From Nocardia camponoti (GTDB lineage: Bacteria; Actinomycetota; Actinomycetes; Mycobacteriales; Mycobacteriaceae): a DNA stretch of 64,000 nucleotides. The stretch's first letter is position 1, and each line of letters begins with the position of its first letter. The notes under the pieces are model-generated. The model was not told the DNA's origin. It made no database searches and was given only the letters and a program-made list of their open reading frames with translations. A program made the position numbers and the translations under genes. The stretch covers positions 141,570-205,569 of the forward strand of contig NZ_BMMW01000001.1 in NCBI RefSeq assembly GCF_014646135.1. Reading direction: 5' to 3'. Positions 36,502-48,500 of the stretch are shown here, one piece after another.

Positions 36502-39500
36502 ATGGAGTTTGTCGACAGCTGTGCCGCTAACGAGGATCTGATTCCGCTTTCGTCCGCACAACTAGGCATGTGGTTCGCTGACAGCGTCAATAGCGGGCCA
36601 AGCAGCGGCACGAACATCGCGCAGTACGTCGAGATTGACGGCGAACTCGACGTTGAGCTGTTCAACGAGGCGGTGCACGAGACCGCACAAGAAACCGAAT
36701 CGTTGATCGTGCGGATCGTTGAGGCCAATGGCAGGCCGTTTCAGCTCGTTGACCGTGGGATTAGCTTCAACGAACTCGTTATCGACTTCCGGCACGAAGC
36801 CGACCCACTCGCCGCCGCGCTGGCGTGGATGCGCGACGACTACACCGCACCCGTCGACATCACGCGCCACCAACTTGTCGTCACCCGACTGCTGCGGGTA
36901 CGCGATGACCTGTACCTTTGGTATGCGCGCGGTCATCACCTCATCATCGACGGCTACGGCGCGTTCACCGTCGTTAGCCGGATCGCGGAGCGATACAACG
37001 CGCTGCGGGAAGGTCGCGCTCCGGCGAAATGGACGGGTGCGAGCCTGCGCGACATCTCCGCCGACGACGAAAACTACCGCGCCAGCGCACGATTCGAGAC
37101 CGACCGCGCTTACTGGCTCGACAAGGTGCGCGGATTGCCCGCTCCCGCAGGGCTTTCCGGCCGCACCGCATTGCCTAGCGTGCTTGATCGGATCGCGGCA
37201 CGGCGGCTTCCTGACGAGTTGTGCGCGTTGCTTGACCGTCGTGCTGGGGAACTAGACGCGTCCGCCGCGCAGGTGATTGTCGCCGCGTTTGGGGTGTTTC
37301 TCGCGCGGATGCTCGACGTTGACGAGGTCGCGTTGTCGGTGCCGATGAGCGCGCGTGTCACCAAACGGCTGCGCGATTCGGCCGCGATGGTGGCGAATAT
37401 GGTGCCGATCCGCACCGCGCTCGACGCGACAACGACGGTCGGTCAGGTGGTGCGCACCACCAACACCGAGCTGGTTTCGGCGCTGCGGCATCAGCGGTAT
37501 CGCTTCGAGGATTTGCGCCGTGATTCGCCGGATATCGACAACTCCGCCAACACTTTTGGGCCGGTTGTCAATATCGTCTTCTTCGACTCCGACATCCGGA
37601 TCGGCGACGCGGTTGGTCACTATCACGCGCTCACCTCGGGTGCGCTCGAAGACCTGCAGATCAACCTCTATCGCACCGGGGCCGCCGCGCCGCTACTGAT
37701 CGAATTACATGGCAATGAGCGGCTTTACAATCAGCGCGATATCGACGTGCACACCGACACCTTCATCGAGTTTTTGCGGCGGTTCGTCGCCGCTCCGGAC
37801 GACCAGCCGTTGCTCGATCTGCCGTTGCTCGCGCCTGAGCATGAGGTGGTCGACGTGGTTGCGCCCGGGGTGCGGCCCGCTGAGACGTTGGTCGATGTGC
37901 TTGCGCGGCAGCGGGACGCGACGCCGTCGGCGGTTGCGGTGACCGAGGGTGCTTCGTCGGTCACGTATGCCGAATTGCATTCGCGTGCTGCGGGATTGGC
38001 TTCGGTGCTGCGCGGGTTGGGTGCGCGGCCGGGGAAGATCGTGGCGGTGTCGCTGCCGCGCGGGATCGAGGCGATCGTGGCCGAAATCGCGGTGTTGGAG
38101 ACCGGGGCCGCGTTCTTGCCGCTGGATGTGACGCACCCGCGTGAGCGGTTGGAATCGATTCTGCGACAGTCGAATCCGATCGCGGTTGTTGTTGATTCGC
38201 GGACGGCGACAGTGGTGCCGTCGGCCCCTGAACTGTTGGTTTCCGTGCATGCGGAGCCTGCTGATGAAGGTTCGCAGGAGGCGCCTCGCCGTCCCGGCGA
38301 GGTCGTTTCGTCGACGCCAGCGGGGGTGGCGGGCGATTCTGGAACGGATTCGGTCGTTGACGAGGGAACGCGGTCCGGCGGTGCTGGTGTGCCCGCTTCG
38401 TCGGTGCAGGGTCCGGCGGCTGCTGGTGCTGGAACGGACCCGTCTGCGCAGGTACGGGCGCCGGGTGATCCCGAAACGGACTCGATTGTTGGCGAGAGTG
38501 CGCGGTCGGGCGATATGGCTGGTGCTCCCGGAGCAGACTCGGCCGCTAGCGAGGGCACGCGGTATGGAGGTGCGGCTGCTACTGCCGGAACTGGGTCGGC
38601 CGTTGGCGAGGGTGCCGGGTCCGGCGGTGCGGTTGCTGCTCACGGCGAGAGCGGCCCGTCGAGTGACGACGCCGCTTATGTGATCTTCACATCCGGGTCG
38701 ACGGGGGAGCCCAAGGGTGTCGTGATCACTCATCGCGCGGCGGTCACTTATCTCGCCAATGCTGTTGCGGCCCTCGGTGTTCGGCGCGATGACGTGTGGA
38801 CGTGGTTGCATTCCATCGCGTTCGACTACTCGATCTGGGAAGTGTTTGGGCCGCTCAGTACGGGCGGGCGGATTGTCGTCGTCGACCAGGCCACCGCGCG
38901 AGCGCCGGAAGATCTCGTCGCGCTCACCGCGGCCGAAGGTGTCACGGTGTTCAGCCACACCCCGTCGGCGTTTTACCAGTTCGCGGCGGCGGCGCGGCGG
39001 GGTGCCGATCGCGACGCCCTCACTCTCCGGCTGGTCGTTCTCTCCGGCGAAGCGCTCGATCCCGCCGCGCTCGCGCCATGGTTCGCCGACCACCCGGACC
39101 GCCCGGTGGTCGTCAACAGTTACGGCATCACCGAGACAACGGTTTTCGTCACCCACGCCGCGCTCACCCCCGATGATGCGACCGCCGACGCCGCGAGTCG
39201 CATCGGCACCGCGCTGCCGGGGTTGCGCGCCTCGGTCCTTGACCGGAGGCTTCGCCCAACGCCCATTGGTGCCTGGGGCGAAATCTATGTCGCGGGCGAC
39301 CAACTCGCGCGCGGGTACCTCGGCAAGCCGGGGCTCACCGCGACGCGCTTCGTCGCCGACCCGTGGGGTGAACCCGGCGCGCGGATGTACCGCAGCGGCG
39401 ACGTGGCGCGCCACAATCACGACGGCGAACTCGACTATCGCGGCCGAGCCGACCAGCAGGTCCAGCTGCGTGGCTACCGCATCGAACTGGACGAGGTGAA

Positions 39501-42500
39501 GGCCGCGCTGTTGGCCGACCCCACCGTCGCTGCCGCGGCGGTGATTGTGCACGGCGCAGGTACGGACGCCGCACGGCTCGTTGGTTACGTGTTGCCCAAC
39601 GAGGGCGCGGTGATCGACACGGAAAGTGTTCTTACGCAAGCGAGTTCGCGACTTCCCGAGTACATGCTGCCCAGTGTGCTGATGGTGGTCGCGGAGCTTC
39701 CGCTCACGGTCAACGGCAAGCTCGATGTGCGCGCGTTGCCGGAGCCCACCGAGACCACGGCGGCTGCTTACGTCGAGCCGCGCACCGAGATGGAACGCCA
39801 GCTGGCTGGGGTTTTCGCCGATGTGCTCGGCCTTGAGCGCGTTGGGGCCGAAGATAACTTCTTCGCGATCGGCGGCAACTCGCTCACGGCGGCGAGCGCG
39901 GTGGTGCGCGCCGCCGAGGTAACCGGGTGCGCGGTGTCGGTGCGCGACCTGTTCGCCGCGCCGACCGTCGCGGCGTTCGCGGCGCGAGTCGGCAACGCAC
40001 GGCAGCATCAGCGGCCCGTCCTCGCCCCGGTCGACCGGCCCGAACTGATCCCGCTCGCTCCCGCACAGCAGCGGATGTGGTTGATGAACCGCCTCGACCC
40101 TTCGTCGAGCGTCTACAACATCCCCGTCGTCCTGCGTTTCACCGGCGCACTCGACCACGTCGCGCTGTGGGCGGCCCTGGGCGATGTTGTTGAGCGGCAC
40201 GAGAGCCTACGCACGCGCTATCCCACGGTGAACGATGAAGGGACACAAGAGATTCTGACCACAGCGGCCGCGCTCGCGGGCTGTGCTCAGGCACCCGAAA
40301 TTGTCGCCCCAGACGCACTCGACGCCCGAATCGCCGAGCTGACGGCCGAGGGCTTCGACCTGGCCGCGCGCCCGCCACTCCGCGCGACGGTGATCACCAC
40401 GGCCCCGAACGACCACGTCTTCGTCCTTGTCCTGCACCACATTTGCTGCGACGGCGCGTCCCTAGCACCCCTCGCGGTCGATTTCGCAACGGCATACGCG
40501 GCCCGAACGGGCGCGTCGTCCGCACCGGCAGCCACCCTCAGCACTGGCTCCGCGACTGGCGAAAACATCGCGCATGGCACCCACAGCCCCGGCGCCGCCA
40601 CCGCGAACGCCGCCACCGCAGCGAACGCCGCGTCTGCTGCGAACCCCGCTGCCGCCGCGAACGGTGTCTCCGCGGCGAAGGACGAGGCCGCTGCAGACAT
40701 CGCGGCTGCTGCGGGTGGTACGTCTGTCGCCGGCGGTGTGTCTGCCGCGAATAGCCGGGCTGCCGCAGACCGTGCATCTGCGGCAAACGGTGAGCTTGCC
40801 GCCAATGGTAGGCCCGCTGCGGATGGTGCGGCTGCCGCGAACGCCGCGACTGCCGCGAATGGCGAGGTCGCTGCGGACCTCGCGTCTGCTACGAATGGTG
40901 CGGCTGCCGTGAACGGCGAGGGTGCGACAAACACTCCCGCCGCGAATCCCGCCCCGCTCACCGTCCAATACGCCGACTACACCGACTGGCATCGTCGGCT
41001 TCTCGGTAGCGCCGTTGACCCCGACTCCGTTCGCGCCATCGAATTGCAGTACTGGAGAACGCAATTGGCTGACCTCCCCGACGCGCTCACCCTCCCCAGC
41101 GACCGGCCGCGGCCGCCGCGGCAATCGCTCGACGGCGGGCTCGTCACCTCCCGCATTCCCGCCCCGCTCTTCGCCGGCATCGAACATCTCGCGCATTCCG
41201 CTGACGTCACGCCGTTCATGGTCGTCCACGCCGCCCTCGCCGTGTTGCTCGCGCGGCTGTCAACCAGTGACGACATCGTCATCGGCGCACCCATCGCGGG
41301 GCGCGGTGAGGCCGACCTCATGCCGCTCATCGGCATGTTCGTCAACACCATCGCCTTGCGCACGTCGGTTGACCCGGGGGAGTCGTTCGCCGAATTCCTC
41401 GACCGCGTCAAAGAGACCGACGTCGACGCGTTCGCGCACGGCGACCTGCCTTTCGACGAGGTGGTCGACGCGGTCGCACCGCAGCGCAGCGCGGCCTACG
41501 CGCCCGTCTGCCAGGTGTATTTGTCGTTCGACAACACCGAACTGCCGCAGCTCACCCTGCCCGGCGTGCGCGTCGACGTGCTCGACCCTGGCGCGGAACC
41601 GGCCAAGGTCGACCTCGTCTTCACCGTTGGCGCCAACGGCACCGGCGGCGACATCGCGCTGCGGGTCAACTATGCGACCGACCTCTTCGACGCGCCCACC
41701 GTCGAACGCATGACGGACCGCCTCCTTCGCCTGCTCACCGCGATCCTCGCCGACCCGTCCGCCGCCGTCGGCGACCTTGACCTGCTCGCAGGCGACGAAC
41801 GCGCCGAACTGCAGCCGGTACGCGGCGCCGCTGCCGTCCCCGGCGTCGCCTTCGCGGACTTGCTCGCACGCGGGGTTGCCACGTCGCCCCACGCGCCCGC
41901 GATCATCGCTGGCACCGACACCCTCACGTTCACCGACGTCGATGAACAGTCAAACCGGTTCGCGCGCAGGCTCATTGAGAACGGCGCGCGGCCGGGCGGC
42001 GTTGTCGCACTCGTCCTCCCGCGTTCGGCCGATTTCGTGATCGCGATGTGGGCGGTCGCGAAAACCGGTGCGGCCCTTGTCCTTATCGACCCACGCAACC
42101 CGTCCGATCGCGTCGCGGCGATGCTCGCCGACAGCCGCCCGACCGTCGTGCTCACCAGCACCGATGTCGAAGCAACGGTGCCAGCGGGCCCCTGGGTGGA
42201 ACTGGTCGTCGCCGATCCAGCATCACGCGCCGTCACCGCCACGTACTCGCCCGACCCGATCACCGATCATGAACGCGGACGGGCGATTTCGGCCACTGAC
42301 GTCGCCTACGTGATCTACACCTCCGGCACGACCGGCGTCCCGAAGGGCGTCGAGGTCACCAACCAGGGTCTCGCTAACTTCGCCGCCGAACAGCAGGAAC
42401 GCTACGCGGTAGACCCCGACGTGCGCGTGCTCCAAGCGGCAGGTCCCGGCTTCGACGCTGTCGTCCTCGAACTGCTCATGGCGCACCCCGGCGGCGCGGC

Positions 42501-45500
42501 GTTGGTCGTCTCGCCACCGACGGTGTACGCGGGTGAAGAGCTCACCGAACTCATTGCCGCCCAAGGGGTTACGCACGCGTTCCTCACCCCAACCGTGCTC
42601 GCATCCATGGAACCGGGCGCGGTCCCCAACCTGCGTGTCCTGGTCGCGGGTGGCGAAGCGCTGACTCCCGAACTGCGCGCCGCGTGGGCACCGAACCGCA
42701 GCCTGTTCAACGGGTACGGGCCGACCGAAACAACCATCATGGTCGCGATCAGCGACGCGATCGCCCCCGACGGCTCGATCACAATCGGCGGCCCGATTCG
42801 TGGCGTCACCGCCCAGATTCTCGACAGCCGACTACGCCCGGTTCCTGTCGGCGTAACAGGCGAATTGTATGTCGGCGGAGTACAATTGGCGCGCGGCTAC
42901 CTCGGCCGACCAGCCCGCACGGCGGGTGCGTTCGTGGCCGACCCCACCGGCGCGGGCACGCGCATGTACCGCACCGGCGACCGCGTGCGCTGGACCCCTG
43001 ACCACACCATCGAATACCTCGGCCGCAGCGACAACCAAGTCAAAATTCGCGGCCAGCGCACCGAGCTGGGCGAAATCGAATCGGTGCTCGCGCAAGATCC
43101 CGCCGTCGCGCACGCCGTCGTCGTCCTTCGCTCCGATGATCACGGCGAACACCTTGTCGGCTACGTCGTCGGAAATGGTTCGCGCACAGCACCTTCCGCT
43201 GACATCGACCCGGAAGCGGTCCGGGCGGGCGCGCGTGACCACCTCCCCGCGCACATGGTCCCCGACGCCATCATGGTGCTCGACCGCTTCCCCCTCACCG
43301 CGAGCGGCAAGCTCGACCGTGCCCTGCTTCCAGCGCCGGAATTCACCTCCGTCACCGACCTCGCCCCGCGCACCCCGACGGAAGTGCTCGTCGCCGAGGT
43401 TTATCGCGATGTGCTCGGCGTCGCGCACGTGAACGCGCTCGACAACTTCTTCGACCTGGGCGGCAATTCCCTGAGCGCGACAAAGGTCGCCGCTCGACTT
43501 GGCGCGCTGTTCGGCGCCGACGTCGGCGTGCGCGCCCTTTTCGAAACGCCGACCGTCGACGCCCTCGCCCGCAGCCTGGATGGATTCACCCCGACAGAAA
43601 CGCACGCCGTCCTCGGCGGACAAGCGCGACCCGAGCGAATCCCGTTGTCCCCGGCCCAATCTCGAATGTGGTTCCTCAACCGCTTCGACCCAGGCGCTGC
43701 CGTTTTCGACGTCCCGGTCCAGGTTCGCCTCACCGGCCACCTCGATATCGACGCTCTGCGCGCGGCCTTCGCCGACGTCATCGAACGGCACGAAACCTTG
43801 CGCACCCGCTACCCCGACAGCGACACCGGCCCCTACCAAGAAATCTTGTCCGTCGACGAAGCCATGCCGGAGATCATCGTTGAGCCCGTCACGGCCGACG
43901 TTGACCACCGCATCCGCGAGATCATCGCGACCGGATTCGACGTGATTAACGAAGTGCCCGTGCGTATTTCGGTACTCAAGACCGCACCAAGCGAGCACGT
44001 CCTGATTCTCACCGTGCACCACATCGCCATCGACGGCTCGTCGCTCGCACCGCTCGCTGCCGACATCGCCACCGCATACGCTGCGCGCGCCGCAGGCGAG
44101 GCGCCGATCTGGTCGCCACTGGCTGTCCAGTACGCCGACTACGCGATCTGGCAACAGGCCTTGCTCGGCGACGACACCGACGGCGCGAGCGCGGGTGCAC
44201 GACAACTCGACTACTGGCGCGGCACCCTCGCTGACCTGCCCGAAGTGATCGACCTGCCCACTGACCGCCCGCGCCCGCCGCAGCAGTCGTTCGACGGCGC
44301 GACCATGACCGCGAGCATCCCCGCGCCCCTGCATCGCGCGCTCGTCGACTTTGCCCGCCAACACAACACGACGGTGTTCATGGTGACTCACGCCGCGTTC
44401 GCGGTGCTGCTCGCTCGTCTGTCCGGCAGCGACGACATCGCCGTTGGCACCCCGGTCGCCGGTCGTGGCGTGCCCGCGCTCGACCCGCTCATCGGCATGT
44501 TCGTCAACACCCTCGTCCTGCGCGTCCCCGTTGCGCCCGCCGCGTCGTTCCTCGATGTGCTCGACCACGCCCGCGAAGCCGACCTTGGCGCGTTCGACAA
44601 CGCGTCAGTGCCCTTCGAACGACTCGTTGAAGTGCTCAATCCGCCCCGCAGCACCGCCCACGCGCCCCTGACTCAGGTCGGTTTCTCCTACCAGAACATC
44701 GACATCCCGACCTTGAGCATGGCCGGGCTCACCGTTGACGCGAAACTGCTCAATCCCGGTGTCGCCAAATACGATTTGCATCTCACGCTGGTCGACAATG
44801 TGGATGCCGATGGACAACCAGCGGAGATGGGCGTCGAATTCGGTTTCGCCACTGATCTTTTCGACATCGAATCGATCGTGCCGATCTTTGACCGCTTCGT
44901 CGCGGTGTTGACGGGTGTGCTCGCTGATCCGACGCGACCGGTCGGTGACCTGGCGATTCTCGCGAGCGACGAAGAGGTGCGGCTCGCCGGTCACGCGCGT
45001 GGTCGGACACCGGTCCCCGGGCCTTCGACACTTGCCGACCTTTTCGCCGCCAAGGTCAACGGGGGACCCGAACGCACCGCGTTGATCGACGACGTGACCG
45101 GAGAACGTCTGTCGTACCGCGAGTTTGGGGATCGCGTCAACGCGCTCGCACGTACCTTCATCGGGGTAGGTCTTGGTCCAGGCTCGCTGGTCGCGGTCGC
45201 GCTGCCACGCTCCGTCGACCTGCTCGTCACCCTGTATGCCATCGAGACCGCGGGCGCTGCGTATCTTCCGCTGAACCCCGATCATCCAGCAGACCGGGTC
45301 CGCACCATTCTCGACACCGCGCGACCGGATGCGGCGGTTGCCAGTACCCCGCTGCCCTTCGACAAGCCGCAGTGGACGTTCGACGAATTATCCAGTCGGG
45401 CAAGTGATTCCCGCCCAGTCACCGACGCTGACCGAACCGCCTCGCTGCGTCCCGAGCACCTCGCCTACGTGATCTTCACGTCGGGTTCGACCGGCGTGCC

Positions 45501-48500
45501 CAAGGGCGTCGCGGTCACCAACAGGGCCGTGACTAACCAATTGCGTTGGCTTACCAAGCATTACGCGATCGACGCGGACGATACCGGCCTGCTCCGCACG
45601 CCGGTCACCTTCGATCTGTCGATCTGGGAGTTGTTCGGACCCTTAACTTCTGGTGCGCGTCTCGTCGTCGCCGACGCGGAGGCGCACAACGACCCGATGG
45701 CCGTCGCCGGGCTAATCGCGCGGCACGGCGTCACGATCGCCGACTTCGTTCCGTCACTGCTCGCCGCCTGCCTCGACACCGCGACAGCCGACGACCTCGC
45801 TTCGCTGCGCCAAGTGCTCTGCATCGGCGAACCGCTCGACGCGGTCACCGTTGGTCGCTTCCGTGACGTGAGTTCCGCGCGCATCGACAACCTCTACGGG
45901 CCGACCGAAGCGGCGGTGAGCGCGACCGCCCACGAGATTGAGGACCTGGGCGCGTCCGTCCCGATCGGCACGCCCGAAGCGGGTGTCGCCACCTACGTTC
46001 TTGATTCCCGCATGCACCCGGTGCCCGTCGGCACGATCGGCGAATTGTATTTGGGCGGTGAACAACTCGCGCGCGGCTACTACGCGCGGCCCGGGCTCAC
46101 CGCGACCACGTTCGTCGCCGACCCCTTCGCGACGACACCCGGCAAGCGTCTCTACCGCACCGGCGACCTCGTACGCCTTGAGGATGACGGGCAGCTCTAC
46201 TATGTCGGCCGCCGCGATTCGCAGATCAAAATCCGTGGCCTGCGCGTCGAGCTCGGCGACATCGAAGCCGCCCTGCGCGAACACCCGGACGTGCGGGCCG
46301 CGGTGGCGAGTGTGCGGACGGTCGCGGGGGAGCCGCTGCTTGTCGCCTACGTCGTAACCTCAAGCGGCACAACCGATCCACTGCGCACGTTCCTCAGCAC
46401 GCGACTGCCCGCGTACATGGTGCCGACGCAGGTGATGGCCGTTGACGCGATCCCGCTCACCAGCAACGGCAAGATCGACTTCCGCGCTCTCCCCGAGCCG
46501 AACCTGTCCGCGACAACCGCCGGGTATCGCGCGCCGAACGGCCTGATCGAACAGACCATCGCGAGCGTGTTCGCCGAACTTCTCGACCGCCCCGTCGTCG
46601 GTGCTGACGACAACTTCTTCGACCTCGGCGGCAACTCGCTGCTCGCCACCCGCGCGCTCAGTCGCATCGGCGCGGTACTCGGCGTCGACATCGCGGTGCG
46701 AGCCATGTTCGAAGCGGGGACGGTCGCGGAGCTGGCCGACTGGATCGACCGCAGCAGGCTCATCGGTGCCGCCGCCGCTGGCCCGTTCGCGCGGCCCAAG
46801 CCTGACCGGGTTCCGCTCTCGCCCGCCCAGTCGCGTATGTGGTTACTCAACCAACTTGAGCCCGACACGGCGACTTATGTTGTGCCGCTTGCGATTCGCC
46901 TCGACGGGCCCGTTGACGTCATAGCGATGAGCGCTGCCTTGCGTGACGTTGTCGAACGTCACGAGATCCTGCGCACGACCTACCCCGCCTACGACGGCAC
47001 TCCAACGCAAGCGGTCCTGCCCGTCGACACCGCCCTCGCCGACGCCGACCTCACCCCGCGCGCGGTCGAGTCGGACGACGCGCTCGCCGAGGAATTACGC
47101 GCCTTCTTCAGCGAAGGTTTCGACGTCTCGGCGGGCGCTCCGTTGCGCGTCGCGTTCTATCGGATCGGTGCGGCGGACAACGCGTACGCGTTCGCGATGG
47201 CGGTGCACCACATCAACTGCGACGGTTTCTCGGTCGAACCGCTGGTCGCCGACTTGATGACCGCTTACCTGGCCCGCACCGATGGGGTCGCGCCGAACTG
47301 GTCGCCGCTGCCGGTGCAGTTCGCTGACTTCGCGCTGTGGCAGCGCGACCAACTCGCGACAACAGGCGACGCGGACCTCACCTATTGGCGCACCCAGCTC
47401 GCGAGCCTCCCCGACGTGCTCACCCTGCCTAGCGACCGACCACGTCCCACCACGCAAACGCACCAGGGTGCGACGGTGCACGCCCGGGTGCCCGCCGACG
47501 TCGCGTCGGCCGTTGCCGACCTCGCGCGCGGACACGGGGTCACCCCATTTATGGTGTTGCACACGGCTTTTGCTGTTCTGCTCGCGCAGCTGTCGGGCAC
47601 CGATGACATCGTGATCGGCGTCCCGTTCGCCGGGCGCGGCGACCGCAGCCTGGACCGCCTCGTCGGCATGTTCGTCAACACGCTCGTGCTGCGCACCCGG
47701 GTGCGCCCCGACCAGCGGTTCACCGACCTGCTTGACCTCACCCGCCGCACCGACGTCGAGGCGTTCGACCACGCCGCGACCCCGTTCGAGCAGCTGGTTG
47801 AGGTGTTGAACCCGGCCCGCTCGACCGCCCACGCCCCGCTGTTCCAGGTGATGCTTGCCTACCAAAACATGGCACCGGCGGTACTTGAGCTGCCCGGGTT
47901 GGCGATCCGTTCGATCGATGTGGGCAGCGATCCGGCGATCGGCGATCTGCTGCTGATGGTCACCGAAGACGAAGGGGGACTTGGCCTTCGGCTCACCTAC
48001 GCGACAGACCTTTTCGATGAAACGACCGCGCGCGGGTTCACCGACCAACTCGTGACGGTGCTATCGGCTGTCACGGCGAACCCAGGTATCGCCGCAGGCG
48101 ACATTGCGCTGGTGGAAAGCGACTCGGGCACACCGGAATTCGCGGCGCTGGTCGATCCCGATCACACCCTGGTTGATGCCTTTGACGCGCAGGTCGCGCG
48201 GACGCCGGATGCGGTCGCACTGGTCGACGCGGCTGGCGAAAACCTGACCTATCGCGAGTTGGACGCGCGCGCCAATCAGCTCGCCCGACGCCTCATCGCG
48301 GCGGGTGCGGGACCGGAAACCACGGTCGCGGTCGCGGTGGAACGCTCGATTGACCTGGTTGTCGCGGTGTACGCGGTGGTGAAGTCGGGTGCGGCGTTTG
48401 TGCCGCTTGACCCGGCGAATCCGGTCGCGCGACTCGCGCACACCATCGAGGTTGCCAAGCCGGTTCTCACGGTCACCACGACCGCGAGTCGATCGGCGCT

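Noticed and set aside
37705..40200. 831-codon open frame antisense to NRPS module 1
   Set aside because: Arg/Gly/His-rich composition typical of a shadow frame; the sense strand has full C-A-T motifs.
42832..44568. 578-codon open frame antisense to NRPS module 2/3
   Set aside because: Composition (V/E/D/R/G) reflects the complement of the sense codons; no motifs.
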